64,000 nucleotides of DNA from Chalara sp. BL73. Its lineage: Eukaryota; Ascomycota; Leotiomycetes; Helotiales. The stretch spans positions 248,001 through 312,000 of the forward strand of contig CAKJVC010000168.1 of the NCBI GenBank assembly GCA_918026815.1, in the 5' to 3' direction. Below, piece after piece: positions 11,358 through 25,156 of the stretch (positions are counted from its first letter, which is position 1; each line of letters opens with the position of its first letter). The translations under genes were made by a program, and so were the position numbers. The notes below the pieces were generated by a model. That model had not been told where the DNA came from and made no database searches. It saw nothing but the letters and a program-made list of their open reading frames with translations.

Positions 11358-12306
11358 TTGCTTTTTTTTCTAGAACGTTGTTTCGACGTTTATGCTAGTA
11401 TTGTAAGCTTTAAGCGCGGGTATTGTAGCTTAGTATTGTAGCCAGTTCGTAAAGCAATCGAAAGTAAGCCGGAAAAAGCTTATAGCGAACAACAACTTAA
11501 ATACAATAAAAAGCGGAAACTGAGTACAATAAAAACAATCAACAATACTTTTAAAATAAATAAATAACAGCAACAATAGTTTTTTAGTTATAAATAAAAA
11601 TAAGTAATAGTCGAACTTCAGCTTATAAATAAGCGCTTTTTTTCTGTTTAGCTGCGTTTTTTTTTTTTTTTGCAATACTATTACTAATACTATTACTACT
11701 ACTATTACTATTACTATTACTATATTTGTTTCGCGTTTTGTTTTCGTTTCGGCTTTAGCTACTTTCGTTTGTTTTCGCTGCGCAAAAATTGCGAGTTTTA
11801 AGTTCGAAGTTTGTTGTTTTTTCGATAAAAAAAGCAGTATTAAGTGCTTTCGCTGTCGCGGCTTTAAAGCTAAATGTCTTTTTGTAAGTACTTTGTAGTT
11901 TCGATACTTTTTCGATTTAACTCCGGCTAGCTGCCGGCTGTTTTCCGTCGCTGTAGTAGTCGCTTCGCATACTGGTTGCGTTTGCTTCGAAAGCGTCCCG
12001 GCTTCGACGACCGCAAAAAGCGCTTTCGTAGAGCTATCGCTCGAGTCTTTTTGAAAATCAAAAATCGTTTAAAAGCTTTGTTTCGCTAACAAACTTATTT
12101 TAAAAAAGTAAAAACAGTTTTTTTGGCTTTTTTTACAAAAGCTAAAAAAACTAATTTTTTTCTGCGAGAGTTAATTAAATTGCAGCGAATAGCGGTAAGT
12201 AATCGAACTTTTTTCGACTTGTAGCCGATTTGATTTAATTAAGCCGGCATTAGCAAAAACGAAAACGAAAAAAAAAACGAAAAAAATAAAAATAAAAAAA
12301 AGTTTG

Positions 12307-12410
<104 letters not shown>

Positions 12411-12825
12411 GAAAAAAAATCGAAAAAGAAAAAGTAGTAAAAAAAGTAGTAGCGGCTGCTTTAACGGCGAATAGTTTTCTGGACGTTTAGCTTCGCTTTC
12501 GAGCACTTATTGTTTCGCTTTCGGGCTTTTGCTGTTTGCTTTCGAGCATAAATTAACTACTTTGCTTTTTTTCGTTTTTTTTTTTTCGATTTTTTTGCTA
12601 TTTTAAACGTAGTTTTTCGGTAATATTTTTATACTACTTCGCCGGCGTTTCGAAAATTCTTTGCGGGCTTTTATAAGTTTTTCGCAAAAAAATACTTTTT
12701 TCAGTGTACTAAATATTTTTTTTTTTTTTTTGTAGTTCGGTAAACTTAAATAGCTTTTATTTCGTACTTTTTTTTTTTTGTACTAAAATCGGCGCCGGTT
12801 TTTCGACGGCTTTTTTACGTTTATG

Positions 12826-15800
12826 CTATAGCTTTAATAAAAATACATAAAACACATTATAAATTTTGTAAAATAACAATAGCTTTAGTTTGTAAGTTTG
12901 TTTGTAATTTTTTATAACTTTTAAAACTTTAAATAGTTTTAAATATTTGTTTGTAAACTTGCAGCTAAACTTAAATTGTCGAATATTCTTCGAAGCTAGT
13001 ATTACTTTTTTTTTTTCGCGAAAACAAGTTAACTTGTGTTTTGCGTTATAGTACTTTTTGTGCTTTTTGTAAGCTTTTCGAAAATTACTCGAAAGCTTTT
13101 TTCGTTTTTTTACTAAAAGCTTAATTTTTTTTTTAGCTGCCGGCACTTTTTTTTCGGAAACGTTGTTTTCGACGTTTAAGCTTAGTTTAAGATCGAAACT
13201 GTAAAATAGTTTAAACGAAGTATTACCGGTATTTGCATAAACAGAATTGTTGTATATAAATTTCGCTAAAGTTAGTTTTAAAACTTAGTTATTTTGCTTG
13301 TAATTGCAATACGTTTTTAAATAAAATTCTAAAGTTTAATTTTGTTGTTTTATTTAGCCGTTCGTTTGCAAGTAAAAAACAGTAAAAAGTCGGCAACGAA
13401 TTTTAAAGTAATACATAAAGTTTTTCTAGAATTTGCTTGTAAAAACAAACTTTTTGTCGGTAGTAATTTTTTTTAAAAATCCGAAATTTTTATAAATATA
13501 GTTTATAAACAGTTTCGCAAGCTTATAAGCTTAAATACTTTTCCGTACAGTTATATAGCGTGCTAGTTTAGTGTATTTGTTAATTATAACTAGTACGAAG
13601 TTATATATTTAATTGTGCTTTTTGCTAAGCAATAAATTTGTAATAAAATTTATAGTTATTTTTTTTTATAGTTTTAAAAAAATAAAAATCGAAACTAATT
13701 CGCTGTAAGTTCAGTGTTTTTTCGATTTGCTTTTTTAGCATTCTGTGCACGTTTTAACATGTTTTTTAACATTATTTTTCAAGTTAAACTAATAGTATTT
13801 TCGGCTTATTAGCTCGCGCGTTTTACGCACGCTAAAATAGCCGGCAAGCTTTTTATTATAATGCACGTGAATTATTTCCGCGCGTATTAACTTTTTGTTA
13901 AAAACATATACAGCTTTTTTATAACGAAATAAACTATTTTCGTAGTTTATGCTTTATAGCTTTTTCGCTTCGGTTCGGCTTTGCTTTGTAGTTTTTTCAG
14001 TAATTTTTCGAACTAAAAAAAAATCAGTTTTCTGCAGTTTTGTTAAAACGTTTCGAATCGGCTTCGTTACTTTACTATATACCGTTTCGGTCGATAACAA
14101 TATAATCGCTACTTTCTGTAACACGCGCTGTTTACAACTAGCTATACTAGCAGTAAGCTTAAATTTAACTTTTCGAATTACGCTACAGTACTTTTTGGCT
14201 TATAACTTTGTTATATTTGTTTTTAGCTTCGGCATTTTACCGGTTCGAAAACGTTTACTTTCTAAAGTAAACGCGACTTTATATAAGCGCGCTTAACTTG
14301 TACTACTTAAAAGTACACTTTTTAAATAGTTTTTTAAAACATAAAACAACTTTGCTACACACAGTTTGTTATATAAAGTCGAAAAAAACGTTTTTGCTTT
14401 TTTTTCGCTTCGCTTTCGATTTAGCGTCGACTTTTTATAGTCCGGCTTCTGTAAAAGTTTGTTTGCGAAATTAGTTTTGCTTAGTTTAAATTTAATTACA
14501 AAATTAAACTCGTTTAAACTTTCGGCTTATTTCGTTTAGCAACTTGTAAACTTTTTTTTTGTTATAAAATATTTTAAATTGTTGTAGTCGGTGCGAACTG
14601 TAACAGTATCAGCACTGCTTCGAAAGTATTACTTTTATTGTCGGAAAGCATAAATTATAACTATTAACTTTATATCGTAAATATTATATCGAGACTTAAC
14701 AGAAGTAAACTTTTTTAAGTAAAAAGCAATAAAATGTTATTTAGCTTTTTTTTTTTTTTCGAACAACTGCAAAAAGATTCCGGCTATAGCTTATTTAAAG
14801 CTATTTGTTTTTACTTTAATTCTACGTTGCGAATCAAAATGTTTAAACAAAAGTGTTTTTTAGAATTTCGATTTCAAAACTTTAAAGCTCGCTAGCGTTT
14901 CGAGCTTTACTCGAAAAAAAGCTGTAAGCTTTTTCATTTTTTTAAAAAAGTTTGTCAGTAGTATACAAATGCGAGTATATTTTTTAATGAATCGTTTGTA
15001 AAAATTAGTAAACTTTAAAAACACTTAAATATTTTTATAGCACGTAAACACAAGTTATTTTTTTACAGTTTTTACGCGAAAAGAATCTATTTTTATACTT
15101 TTTAGCTTTACAATAAAACCTAGAAACTTAACAGTATTTGTATTAAAACAGCATTTAAAAAAGTTTGTATATAGTTTGTACTTTCGTAGCTTTTCGAAAA
15201 TTTTATAAACTGCTTTCGTATAGTTTTCGATTTTTTTCGAAAAAATAAGTATATTATTAAAGTAAACTACGCAAATTATATCGATAAAGCCGACTAGCGC
15301 TTAGTTGATATAAGCTTAAAACGTAGCTAGAACGTTCGAAAATTTAAAAAAAAAAACTAAGTATTTAAAGTAGCTGTATTAAGTACGAAACGCTGTTTTT
15401 TACTTATCGTTTTTTTTAATGCGTATTCTGTAGTAAACATTAGTAAAATCTATTTTCGTGAATCGTTTTAAGCAACAAAGCTTATTCAGCGTTTTACTAA
15501 TTAAAAGCAACAGCGTTTTATTTTTAATTGTAACTTTATTCAATTTTCTGTAGTTTACGTATAGCTTAAAAAAACCGTTTTTTTTAAATACGAATAAAAT
15601 CGGCGCTTTTGTAAAGCTAGTAAATCGGCAAATTTACTTTTTTAATAAAAAAGATTTAAAATATTTTTTCAGTATTGTTAATTTTTTCTTTAAAAACGAG
15701 TAAACGAAATTTTATAGCAGTATTGTTTTCGGCTCGAAATTAATTCGGTACTTTATCGAATAATGCTTTAGTAAAATGCTTGCGAAAACGTCGTTAAATA

Positions 15801-16450
15801 TATCAGTATAGTTTGTGTGCTTAAAAAAAAGCAATACTAGGCTTTTTTTTACTCGCCGTAAAACTAAACAATAAATTACTTAGCTTTTGCTAGCTTTGCG
15901 AAAGTTTTTAACGCTAAATACTTTAATTTAAAACGTTTCGAAAAAGTATCGCTAGTTTTTCGTAAAAAAACATATAATTAAGTCGATTTGTTTTAGCTAA
16001 AAGTACTTTAATATAAAAAAAACGTTTAGTATATTAAAGTCGCATGCTACAAAGTTGTGTCGGTAAAGTTTCGTAGTGCTTTCGGAATTAGTAATTGCTA
16101 GCTCGATATTGTTAATTCTGTAAATAACAACTTTTTTTTTTTTTACTGTAACTAGTTAAAACTAAACGTTTTTCGATTCTTAATTATACTGTATAGCTAA
16201 AAACTGTTTTACATAGCTTTGCTTTGCACTATTGTTAATAAACGTTTGTACTTTTTTCGTTTTTTTTTCGGCACTAAATATTTGTACCGAAATAACTATT
16301 TGTTTTTTTTTTGCGTTTTTGTTCGTTTTTTTTAACAGAAAAAATATTAAAAACGAGCTTTTTCGTTTTTTTGTTTAAGCTTTAAACAATTAGTAAAAAT
16401 GTAACTTTTTTTTTTGCAATTGTAGCATTTTATATTAAAACATTTAAAAA
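12826..16450 (-). pseudogene. Gypsy gag-pol remnant (zinc knuckle, RT, RNase H, integrase)
   Basis: Read on the minus strand. Near 16420 a CX2CX4-Y-X4C box is a zinc knuckle with its His replaced by Tyr. Around 15660-15370 the degraded frames follow the gypsy RT core (the LCVDYRKLN and FTKIDL blocks). Around 15310-15230 the catalytic YxDD motif appears as YFNN. The open stretch 12826-13146 (106 codons) matches the integrase C-terminal region: a YYNxKH block, then KNI and a VFYVFLL block like the conserved VFHVSLL. Loss of catalytic residues and many stops make the element non-autonomous. Confidence 0.8.
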
Positions 16451-17774
16451 ATAAATAACTTTTTTTACTGTACCGATAACATTAAATAATACTACGTTTA
16501 CTTTTCGTGCTAATACCGATAAAAGTGCGATTCGCTTTATTTAAAGTGCTTTTTGTGTTTTTTTAAGTATTTTTTATTGCAAAACGTTAAACCAGCGTTT
16601 TTAATTCGGCTGTAAACGCAAAAGCATTAGCGCTTTTCCGCGGGTTTTTTGTAGCTTTTTTATTTAAACTACTGAAGTTGCTAATAATTTTTTTTGCGTT
16701 TTTTATTTTTCGGGCTAAAAATATTAGCGCTTTCCGGCTTTTAAAAAGATTTTTATAGCGCAATATACTTGTTTTTAAATTATTTTTAAACTTTCCGAAT
16801 AGTGTACGTTAACAGTGCGTATTATTTACGATTTCTAGCTTTTTTTCGAGCGTTTTCAAATGTATTGCAAAAGCTTTTACCGACTAGTTTTTTTGCTGCT
16901 TAGCGTTTTTTAGCTTGTTAGCTGCGTTTAGTTCTCGATTGTTTTTATTCGTAAAGCAATTATAAAAAAAAGCTACAAACTTTTTTTATGTAGTATTGCC
17001 GACTTTTACTTCCGACTTATAGCCGTTTTACTTTTGTTCCGTTATTATATCGAAAGCGAAAACACAATAGTTTATTTTTTGCGTATTATTAAAAAAGTAG
17101 TAATTTCCGTTTGCTTTGAAACAGCGTTTCGCAGCTAACACAAAAAACTGTACTTTTAATAAAGTTTTTTTTTTGAAATTAAGTAAATTTTTAAATTTCA
17201 GTACCGGTTGCTAAAAAAATAGCTAGCGCTTAAGCTTTTTTTTAAACTTTGTTTTGTTCGGAAACGTTTTACCGGTGTACCGGCAGCGTTTCGCTTTCGA
17301 TTTTTTTTCGGCCAGTTTCTGGCTTTTTTCGAAGTTATTCAAGCTACGCAACTGCTTTTTTAAAAAAAAAAATTGTTTTTTGACTTTTTCAAGTTTTTTA
17401 GCAGTGTTGCTTGCTTTTGTAAGTTTTTGCTTTTTACGTTGCTTCGCCTGACGTATTTTTTTTTAAAGCTTTGCTACAATAAATAGTTCGCGGGCTAATG
17501 TATTTTGTATATTTATAACAACGTCGTTTTTTTGCCGTTTCTGAAGCGTTTTGTTTTCGATTTTTTCCGAGTGTTAACTTTTTTCTGATTCTTTGCGCAC
17601 ACGAGTTGTACCAAGTAAGTCAAAATTCAGGTTTTCTGTAAAAAACCGAATAGTAAATCGACGAGCTGTAAAAACAGATTTAGCTGCTTTTTTTTTTTTT
17701 TTCGACACTATAGCGTTTTAAGTGCAATACTTTTCTGACTCGTGCCGAACTACACTTTGTAAAAGAAATTAAAA

Positions 17775-17977
17775 TATAAAGTGCTGGAGTAAAGTAGCAC
17801 AAGTCAACTGCAATTAATACAAAGACTAATTTCTACTTTCTCTACTACGTCCCGAGTTTTTTACTTATACCCTTCGAACCTCTGGCGACTCTTTACGTGC
17901 TTATACATGCCAAGCCTCAGTGTCTTTACCGAGCCCCTCTCAGTGCCCCTTAGCACGTGACATCCTGGCGCCTGACA
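17775..17977 (-). repeat. 5' LTR of the complete gypsy element
   Basis: TATAAAGTGC to CCTGACA, followed by the TTTTG duplication. The right ~120 bases retain normal C and G content although the sequence on both sides is heavily mutated. Confidence 0.9.
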
Positions 17978-19415
17978 TTTTGCCAAAAAAATATTAATAC
18001 TACGCTAACGTTTTCTTAAAAATAGCTTTTAATAAACTGCTGCTTTATCGGCCGTATAATTACAAAATTAAGCTTAAAAATTTAAACAGCAAAAAAAGCT
18101 TAAGCTATAGTTCGCTATGTTAATAGTTTACGCAAAAACAAAAAAAAATCAAGCGATTTTTAATTAAAAACTTAAACAAAAAATTTATAAAAACTAATTA
18201 AACATTTTTTGCTGTTTTTGTGCTATTTGTACAAAAGCTTAATAAAAGTTTACAGTTTTGCATCGATTTTCGCAAGCTAAACAATTTTACAAAAAAAAAC
18301 TGTTACTTGTTACTGCTAATTGAAAAAACGTTAGTTCGGATTTTAAAAGTTAAAATTTTTACGAAAGTTAAATATTAAGCAAACGTTTTACAGAATTTGT
18401 ATAAATTTTATTTTAAAAAAGCTAACAACGTTTTGTACGCAATACAAAGCTTATAAGTGTAAAGTTTTGTTCGAAAAATTAACTAATAAACTTGCTATAT
18501 ATCAGTATTATATAAATAACGTTTTGTTTAACTATTTCGACGTATTTTGTACAGTATATTTAAATAATATTCTGATTTTTTTAAAAAATTTTGCAAGTAC
18601 AAACAGCACGTAAAACAAATGTTAAAACAGCTGCGCAAAGCCGGTTTACAAGTCGATATTAAAAAATCAAAATTTAATATTAGCAGTATTAAGTATTTAA
18701 AGTTTATTATTTTAATTAAAAGTGTTACAACAAACTTTTAAAAAATCGAAATAATTAAAAATTAGCAATTTTTTACTGCTGTAAAAAGCGTGCAATCGTT
18801 TTTAAAGTTTTGCAATTTTTATCGGCGATTTATTAAAAATTACGAGCGTATAGCAAAGCCGTTATATTGCTTAACAGTTAAAAATACTTTGTATTTGCAA
18901 ACTATTAAATGCGAAAAAGCGTTTAAAGCTTTAAAGCGTACTTTAATTAATTTTTCGATATTACGCTATTACAAGTTTAAGTTACAAATTATACTAAAAG
19001 CTAACGTGTCGAATAAAGTAGCAGCTAGCGTTTTTTTACAGTAAAACTTTGAATTAAAAATTTGGCACTTTGTAGCGTTTTTTACAAAAACAATACAAAC
19101 TGTTAAGCTAAATTACAATATTTACAACAAAAAAATACTAGCAATTATACGAGCGTTAAATTAGTAGCGGCTCGAATTGCAAAAGTTACAAACAAAAAAC
19201 TCGTTTATAATTTATTCGAATTACCGAACTTTAAAATGTTTTATAACGACAAAAAAGCTATCGGCACGCTAAACTAAATAAGCAAAACTGTTATTAAAGT
19301 ACAATTTCAAGTTTATATATTGTAAAAAGAAAGCAAATCAGCAAGCTAATGCTTTTAGCTGTTAATGCGAAAACGTAAAAACTTAAAAACAAGCAATTGC
19401 TAAATACTGTACGCA
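17978..19415 (+). pseudogene. Old gypsy element, reverse transcriptase and RNase H part
   Basis: Continuation of 9764-11154. On the + strand the order is: the RPY-N-YKI block near 18055, RT motif around 18555-18585 with the catalytic YLDD present as YLNN, then an open frame 18790-19044 (84 codons) with the conserved FCNFYRRFIKNY and IAKPL blocks and the start of RNase H. Near 19090-19380 follow the LNYNIYNKK and RRQ-like blocks of gypsy RNase H. Integrase is missing because the LINE tail begins at about 19416. Asp-to-Asn changes and stops fit RIP. Confidence 0.8.
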
Positions 19416-19417
19416 AA

Positions 19418-19437
19418 TTATTATTATTATTATTATT
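19418..19437 (-). repeat. AAT-repeat tail of LINE copy A
   Basis: The + strand reads as repeated ATT units; in LINE sense it is AAT repeats directly after the 3' UTR. The second copy ends in a longer AAT run at about 39820-39851, which confirms that the triplet tail is the LINE 3' end. Confidence 0.85.
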
Positions 19438-19477
19438 CCTTTTAACGTGCTGTATCAGTCGAGGACTATGTAGCACG

Positions 19478-19497
19478 GCTAGCGCCTAGGCGCTAGC
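19478..19497. repeat. 20-bp perfect palindrome in the LINE 3' UTR
   Basis: GCTAGCGCCTAGGCGCTAGC reads the same on both strands. It lies ~40 bases from the AAT tail, and the identical palindrome occurs at the same place in copy B (39758-39777). Confidence 0.9.
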
Positions 19498-19614
19498 GTT
19501 TCTATCTAGTTTATTTACAAGTAATGGTGGTAGTCAATCTATTCCAGTGAGTGTTGAGGGTCTAGCTTTAGTTGTAGCAAAACAAATGAAAATCGCAAAA
19601 ATCATAACGAACGT

Positions 19615-22600
19615 CTAATTTTCTCTTTCTAGCTCCTCTAGCTCTTCTAGCTCTCGCTCCCGCTCTAGCCTATTCAGGTGATTCCGTCTAGTACAAACGC
19701 TAGTCGCTTTGAGAAACGCTAGCGTTTTTTCAATGCCGATTGTTGTATGGAGTAATAAGGCAATTGTAAGCCTGTTTCTTTCAAGGTCGTTTTTAAGCTT
19801 TGATTTAGCTAAAACTAGCTTAGGATCATTACAGCTAAGTAGCAAATGCTGAGCTGTTTCCTCCGTTCCGCACACACACTTGTCAGACGTCACATGACCT
19901 AGCTTGTGCAAATATGATCGAATATAGCCATGGCCGAGCTTTAATTGAAATAGCGAGCTTGCTAGCTCTCTAGTCGTGCCGCGCGGTAGTTGTATTTTTG
20001 ATTTGATTTTCCACGGAAATAGCTTTTTGTACGTAAATGGATTTGTACTAGGCTTGCTGTCGTACTTTGCTAGCACGTTTTTCCATTCCGCAATATTAGC
20101 TTTTTTAGCTTCGCAGCCTAATACCGCAAAACTAGTCGTTGTAGTACTAGGTTCGATAGTTGTAGCTAGTTTAGCTAGTTTGTCGGCTTGGTCGTTTCCG
20201 TAAATATCCGTGTGCCCTGGAACCCACTTTAGTGCAATACTAGCTCCTTTTTCTATTGCGTATAGCGTAGCTTCGCTAGCGCGTATTTGCTGTAATTGGC
20301 CGGGATTGTCGTTAGCTGATTTTAGCCTGTGAAGTGCGGCTTGATTGTCGGCATAGATATTGTAGTTCTGGCCAGGCTGTGCTATTGTACTAGCGTATTC
20401 GATAGCTTGTGTGATTCCTTCTAGCTCTCCATTGTAGACTAGCTGTGATTGGCCAATATTGTCGATATTGCGATGTATCGTACTAGGCTGTCCTTGATTG
20501 TCGTATTGTAGCGCAATAAAGCCGATTCCTACACCTGTCGATTCGGTGCTGGGAATCATCGACGCATCGGAATACATGTTAATTGTACTAAGGTAGCTTA
20601 GGTGATTCAAGCTAGTTTGGTGCATTGTAGTGGCGTCCTCTTTTGACAGCGAGCTGATTTCGACTTTGTATGGCGTAGTGCGATTCCATGGAGCGTACTT
20701 GTAGTGTTGAATATCCTCTAGTCTAGCTGAACTAGCTAAACTAGCTGAACTAGCTGAACTAGCGATGCGTTCTAGCTGTGTGCCGGCTGTAGCTGTTTGT
20801 GTAGCTTGTCTGATAGGGTGATTTTGAGGTAGCTTCAAAGCTCGAATAGCATATTGTCGTACGCTAGCGTTAAGTCGTACGCTAGCGGGATACAATGCCG
20901 ATTCGACTTCCATAGGGCAAATAGGGCTAGTTCGGAAAACGCCTAGTATTTTGCGTAGTGCCAGGTTCTGTAATGATTGTAATTGTCGGCTAAATTGTGC
21001 TTGACCTTTCCACCATATTATTGCTCCATAGTCGGCCACGCTAGTCACGCAAGCGAGGTACAATTGTCGAATAGCAAAAGGACTAAGACCTTGCTCCGTA
21101 TTAGCTAGTCTAGCTAGTCGATAAAAACTAGATCTAGCTTGGCTAGTACGTATTGCGACGTGTTGCTTGAATGTGAGCCCTGAATCGAACCAAACGCCTA
21201 GCTAGCGTACTAGCTTTTTTGGCTGTACGACGTTGTTGTCAGGTAGTCGTAAGCTAATTGTACTAGCTAGTTTAGCTGTCGTAAAATGGATTAGTTCGGT
21301 TTTGGCCAAATCGAATTGAATTGCATTCAAGCTCGCTAGTTCAGCTAGTTTAGCTACTTCGCGTTCTAGTATGCGTACATTTTTCCGCAAGCTAGTCGAT
21401 GACGTAGTCAATGACATGTCGTTCATGTACGACACTATTTTAATCGACGAAGCTAGTTTTGCCGCTAAGTCTCGTATGTAAATCAAGAATAGTATTGGCG
21501 AAATAGGACTGCCTTGCGGTATGCCAGTATCAATTGTACTAAATTGCTCTAATTGGTTGTCGAACGACAGTCGTAATTGTCGATTAGCTAGAAATGACGA
21601 CACCCAAGAAATCAAGCTGGTCGGCATGCCGAGCTTTTGCAAAATAGCTAATAGCTGATTTTTGGCCACGTGATCGAATGCTCCTTTGATGTCTAGAAAC
21701 AACGTTGTTGTTGTACGCTTTGCTAGTCGGTTTTGTTGTATTTCATTTGTCAATAGCATTGCCGCGTCGATAGCTGATTTTTTCAAGCGACCTCCAATTT
21801 GCGTATTGTGCAATAGACTAGTTGTTTCTGCTAAATAGCTAAGTCGCTGAGCTAGTATACATTCGCTAATTTTGCCTAAGCAATTAAGTAGCGATATTAC
21901 TCTGTATGCTGTCGGATCCGTGTAGTCAGGCTTTTGATGCTTTTTGAGTATTACACCTGTAGCTTGCTTCCAGCATTTTGGGTAATAGCCGACATGCACT
22001 AGACTAGCAAATAGTCTATAAAATAGCTTCGGATCCGTACGATAAGCTTGGCGAATAATATCTTGATTGATCAAATCCGGACCTGGCGTTTTGCTTTTGA
22101 TTTTTGCCGAGCATGCATTTTCTAGCTCCGAAGTAGCTAGTTTCGGCCATTCCCACGTAGTACTAGGTCGATAATTGTACCAAGCTAGATTAGCTGCTAT
22201 TGGTGGCGGAGGGAACAGCTTGCTACGTAGCGCACTAGCTTTGCTTTGAAACGTCGTTTGGCCTGATATAGTCGGCAATCTTTCCGTTTGTCGATCCTTT
22301 GTATAGGCCATAGCTTTGTAAATTGATCGCGGATCCTCTTTTTCCAGAAATTGATTCCAATGCTTGCGTTTTGCACGTTTGATGGCCAAAAAATAGCTAT
22401 TGCGAGCTACTAGATATTCCTGTTTCCGACTAGAATCAAGTATTGGCTGTTGACTAGAATCACGTGCCGTATAATCACGTGCTAGCTGTCGTTTGCACTG
22501 TAGCATAGTTTGTCGTAATTCCCGTAGTTCGTCATTCCACCAAGGCTTGGCTTTAGCGCTAGTTTTCTGTATTGGAATCGCTATTTTTGCTGCTGTAGTA

Positions 22601-23607
22601 ATAGCTGTAGTAAGCGATTCCGCAGCTTGATCTAAAAAATCAGTAACTAGCATATCCGAATAGCTAGCGCTAGCGTGTTGTAGGATTTGTCCGATTTCCA
22701 AATTAGGATCCTGAAGCAGTTCCAAGCTGGCTGAGCTACTTTGATCAATTGTACTAAGCTGATCTAAGGTCGAACTGCTCAAAATCGAGCTATTTTCGAT
22801 TTCTTGAGCAAAAGCTTCGGAAAATCGAGGCCAGTCAGCTAGTTGCGTATTGAATCTAGTTTGCATATTGTTGTCGAGATCCGAGCTAGTGCTAGTTCCG
22901 CGTATAGTAAAAAGGATGCCGTAATGATCCGAGCCAAGGTCAGGCAAAATTTGCCAGTCGTCGACTAGTTCAGCTAAATTGCTCGAAACTAAAGTTAAAT
23001 CTAGTACCGATTCTCTAGCTAAGTGCGGTCGAAAAAAAGTGCCTTCGCCAGGCGTATTCAATAGCGCTAGTTCTTGATTTTCGATCCAATTGACTAGCTC
23101 GTCGGCATTTGAACTAGGCTTTGCTAATGGATCCCACCAAGGATGATGCGTATTAAAATCGCCTAGCAAAATCGTACTTGGCTGTAGCGTTCTAGCATAC
23201 AAGCACCGTTCTAGCGTTTTAGGCCTTAATCTAGCTTGGTCTGATTCATGGTAAATATTGAGAAGTTGCAATTTTGACGTTTTTTCGACAATATCGACTA
23301 CAAGCATGTCGGAGTCACGTAGTGACGTGCTTGCTATAGTGACTATTGGCCGATAGCTTTTCGCTACGTAGACTAGCGTACGAGGTCGGAATGAAAGGTC
23401 GGCTGGCAAAATTTGTAGAAATGCTGAATGAGCTATTGAGCGTGTTGTCGAATAGTCTAGCTTATTGTCGGCTGGTTGCACTAGCTATGGTTCTTGAACT
23501 ACTATTATATCGATTTTTAGCTCAATAGCTAGCTGAAGTGCTGATTCGGTAGCTGCAGCACTTTTGTTGAGGTTCACTTGTAAAACCTTAGTATTGCTAC
23601 TAATCAT
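19615..23607 (-). pseudogene. LINE ORF2: endonuclease, reverse transcriptase, RNase H (two premature stops)
   Basis: One frame of 1330 codons from the ATG at 23605-23607 to 19615, interrupted only by TAG at 23485-23487 and 21202-21204, each where relatives have Trp. Domains: APE-type endonuclease (GDFNTHHPWWDP, later GSDHYGI), reverse transcriptase (FLDIKGAFDHV, GIPQGSPISP, and YMND where YxDD is expected), RNase H (YSDAS, NGELEGI, YADNQAAL, HTDIYGNDQAD) and a C-terminal CxC-H-C zinc knuckle. The start overlaps the ORF1 end closely (TAG then C then ATG), typical of coupled LINE ORFs. TGG-to-TAG and GAC-to-AAC changes fit RIP; the catalytic Asp loss should inactivate RT. Confidence 0.88.
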
Positions 23608-23608
23608 G

Positions 23609-25156
23609 CTAATTTAGCTTAGTCGATTTAATTGAGGTAAAAACCTCGCATGTTCGATCATCAGCTGTATGATTGCCTTTGCAATTGGCGCACGTCGGCA
23701 CTAAGTGAATGCATTTGGCTCTTTTTGTATTGCACGTATTACAAGCATGTTGCTTGGTCACGTGACCCTCGCTACAAAGCTTGCATTTTGCTGATTTTTT
23801 GCAATGTGTGTCGATATGCCCGAATGCCTGACATTTGCCGCATTGCGTCGTCGGCGCTGTAGCATAGAATTTCTCTACGCGTACGCTGATGCCGGCGATA
23901 AATAGCCGATGTCGAATAGCTCGACTAGCTTCGTCGGCTGTAGCAAATGCGACGACGATAGATCCTGCACGTTGATTGGCCCGTTTGTCGGCTAACGACA
24001 GCCAATACGGCTTTCCGATAGGTTGTAGACCTTTATTGAAAGTCTTGATTTCGTCGATCACTAGCTCCATGCCGCTAAGCGTATTGAAGTCGGCTGTCGG
24101 GATATTGTGTAGCACGACTTTGTGCCAAGGCTCGTCGATTTGAGCTAGTTTGTACGATACTAGGTGTTGCTAAATAGTTTGTTTGTCGAGTAGATATTGT
24201 GCCGAAAATTGGCTAGTCGTAGAAACTACTAGATTTTGGCCAAGTGATTTTGTGATAGTATTGACTACCGGCTCTTTTACGCCTTTTTGAGCGAAAGCGT
24301 TGTTGAAAGCATTCCGTAATACTAGTGGCGAAAATGTGTTGTTTGCGTCTGGGGATCTGATCAAAACTAGCCTTTGCACCTTAGTTTTGCTTGGTTCAAT
24401 TTTTGAAGTAGCTAGATTAGCTACTTTTGCTTTTGATCTAGGCTGAACTAGGGTCCATTCCTGAGGCTTGTTTGAAGGCATATTGCTAGCCGTAGCTATC
24501 GACGCGTACGACGGTGTCGATTTGGATGCTGTAGCTGTAGATGCTGTGGCTGCAGGTCTTGTAGCTATCGGTACTTTAGCTAATGCTTTGGCTTTGGTCT
24601 CAATTTGACGCGTGGCCGATTCTAGGTTGGCGATTTGCGACGTGATGATTGTAGACGCCGTACGCAATTTTCCTTGTTCCGTGTATTCCCTGAAAATCTC
24701 TAGCAAATCTAGTAGCTTCGATTGCTCGTCGCGTGATTGCGTAGCTAAGCTAGCTTGGATCAATAAATCACGAGCTTGTAGAACTAGCTCGCGTGCCGAT
24801 TGTGATGTTGTTGTTGTTGTTGCAAAACGTGCTTGTTTCGCGTTGTTGTTATTGTCGGTTGCGGAAAAACTAAAAGCCGTACGCTTGCCGTTTTGGTTGT
24901 GATTCGGGCGGTGAAAGTTGATGCCTGAGGCAAATGCGGCAGAAAAGTTTTCCGTCGCGAAAGGATTGCTAGCAATGGGGTCGGAGCTAAGTTCTAGCTC
25001 GATAGGCCTAATAGCACTGTTGCTAATAGACTGATTTGATAGCTCTAAGCTAGAGCTTTCGATAGGCACATCGATCATGTCGACAGCATCACTTGGTGGT
25101 GGGCTAGAGGCGGGCGCCTCCAAAAAGGGGTCAGACGCGCTCGACATATCGACCAC
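23609..25156 (-). pseudogene. LINE ORF1: nucleic-acid-binding gag-like protein (one premature stop)
   Basis: One frame from the ATG at 25154-25156 to 23609, about 515 codons, broken only by TAG at 24170-24172. The N-terminal ~330 residues are Ser/Ala/Thr-rich with a predicted helical segment and a basic patch. The C-terminal part has an RRM-like stretch followed by zinc knuckles: CGKCQAFGHIDTHC, CKLCSEGHVTKQHAC and CANCKGNHTADDRTC. This is the usual ORF1 layout for Tad1/I-type LINEs, where it coats the RNA. The stop could come from CAG or TGG by a single C-to-T or G-to-A change. Confidence 0.85.

Noticed and set aside
13949..14296. 115-codon + strand frame inside the gypsy element
   Set aside because: Lies opposite the integrase region of the minus-strand pol; composition is that of the mutated element.
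19976..20203. 75-codon + strand frame opposite LINE ORF2
   Set aside because: Shadow of ORF2 on the other strand; the same shadow appears in copy B at 32653-32880, as expected from conserved ORF2 sequence.
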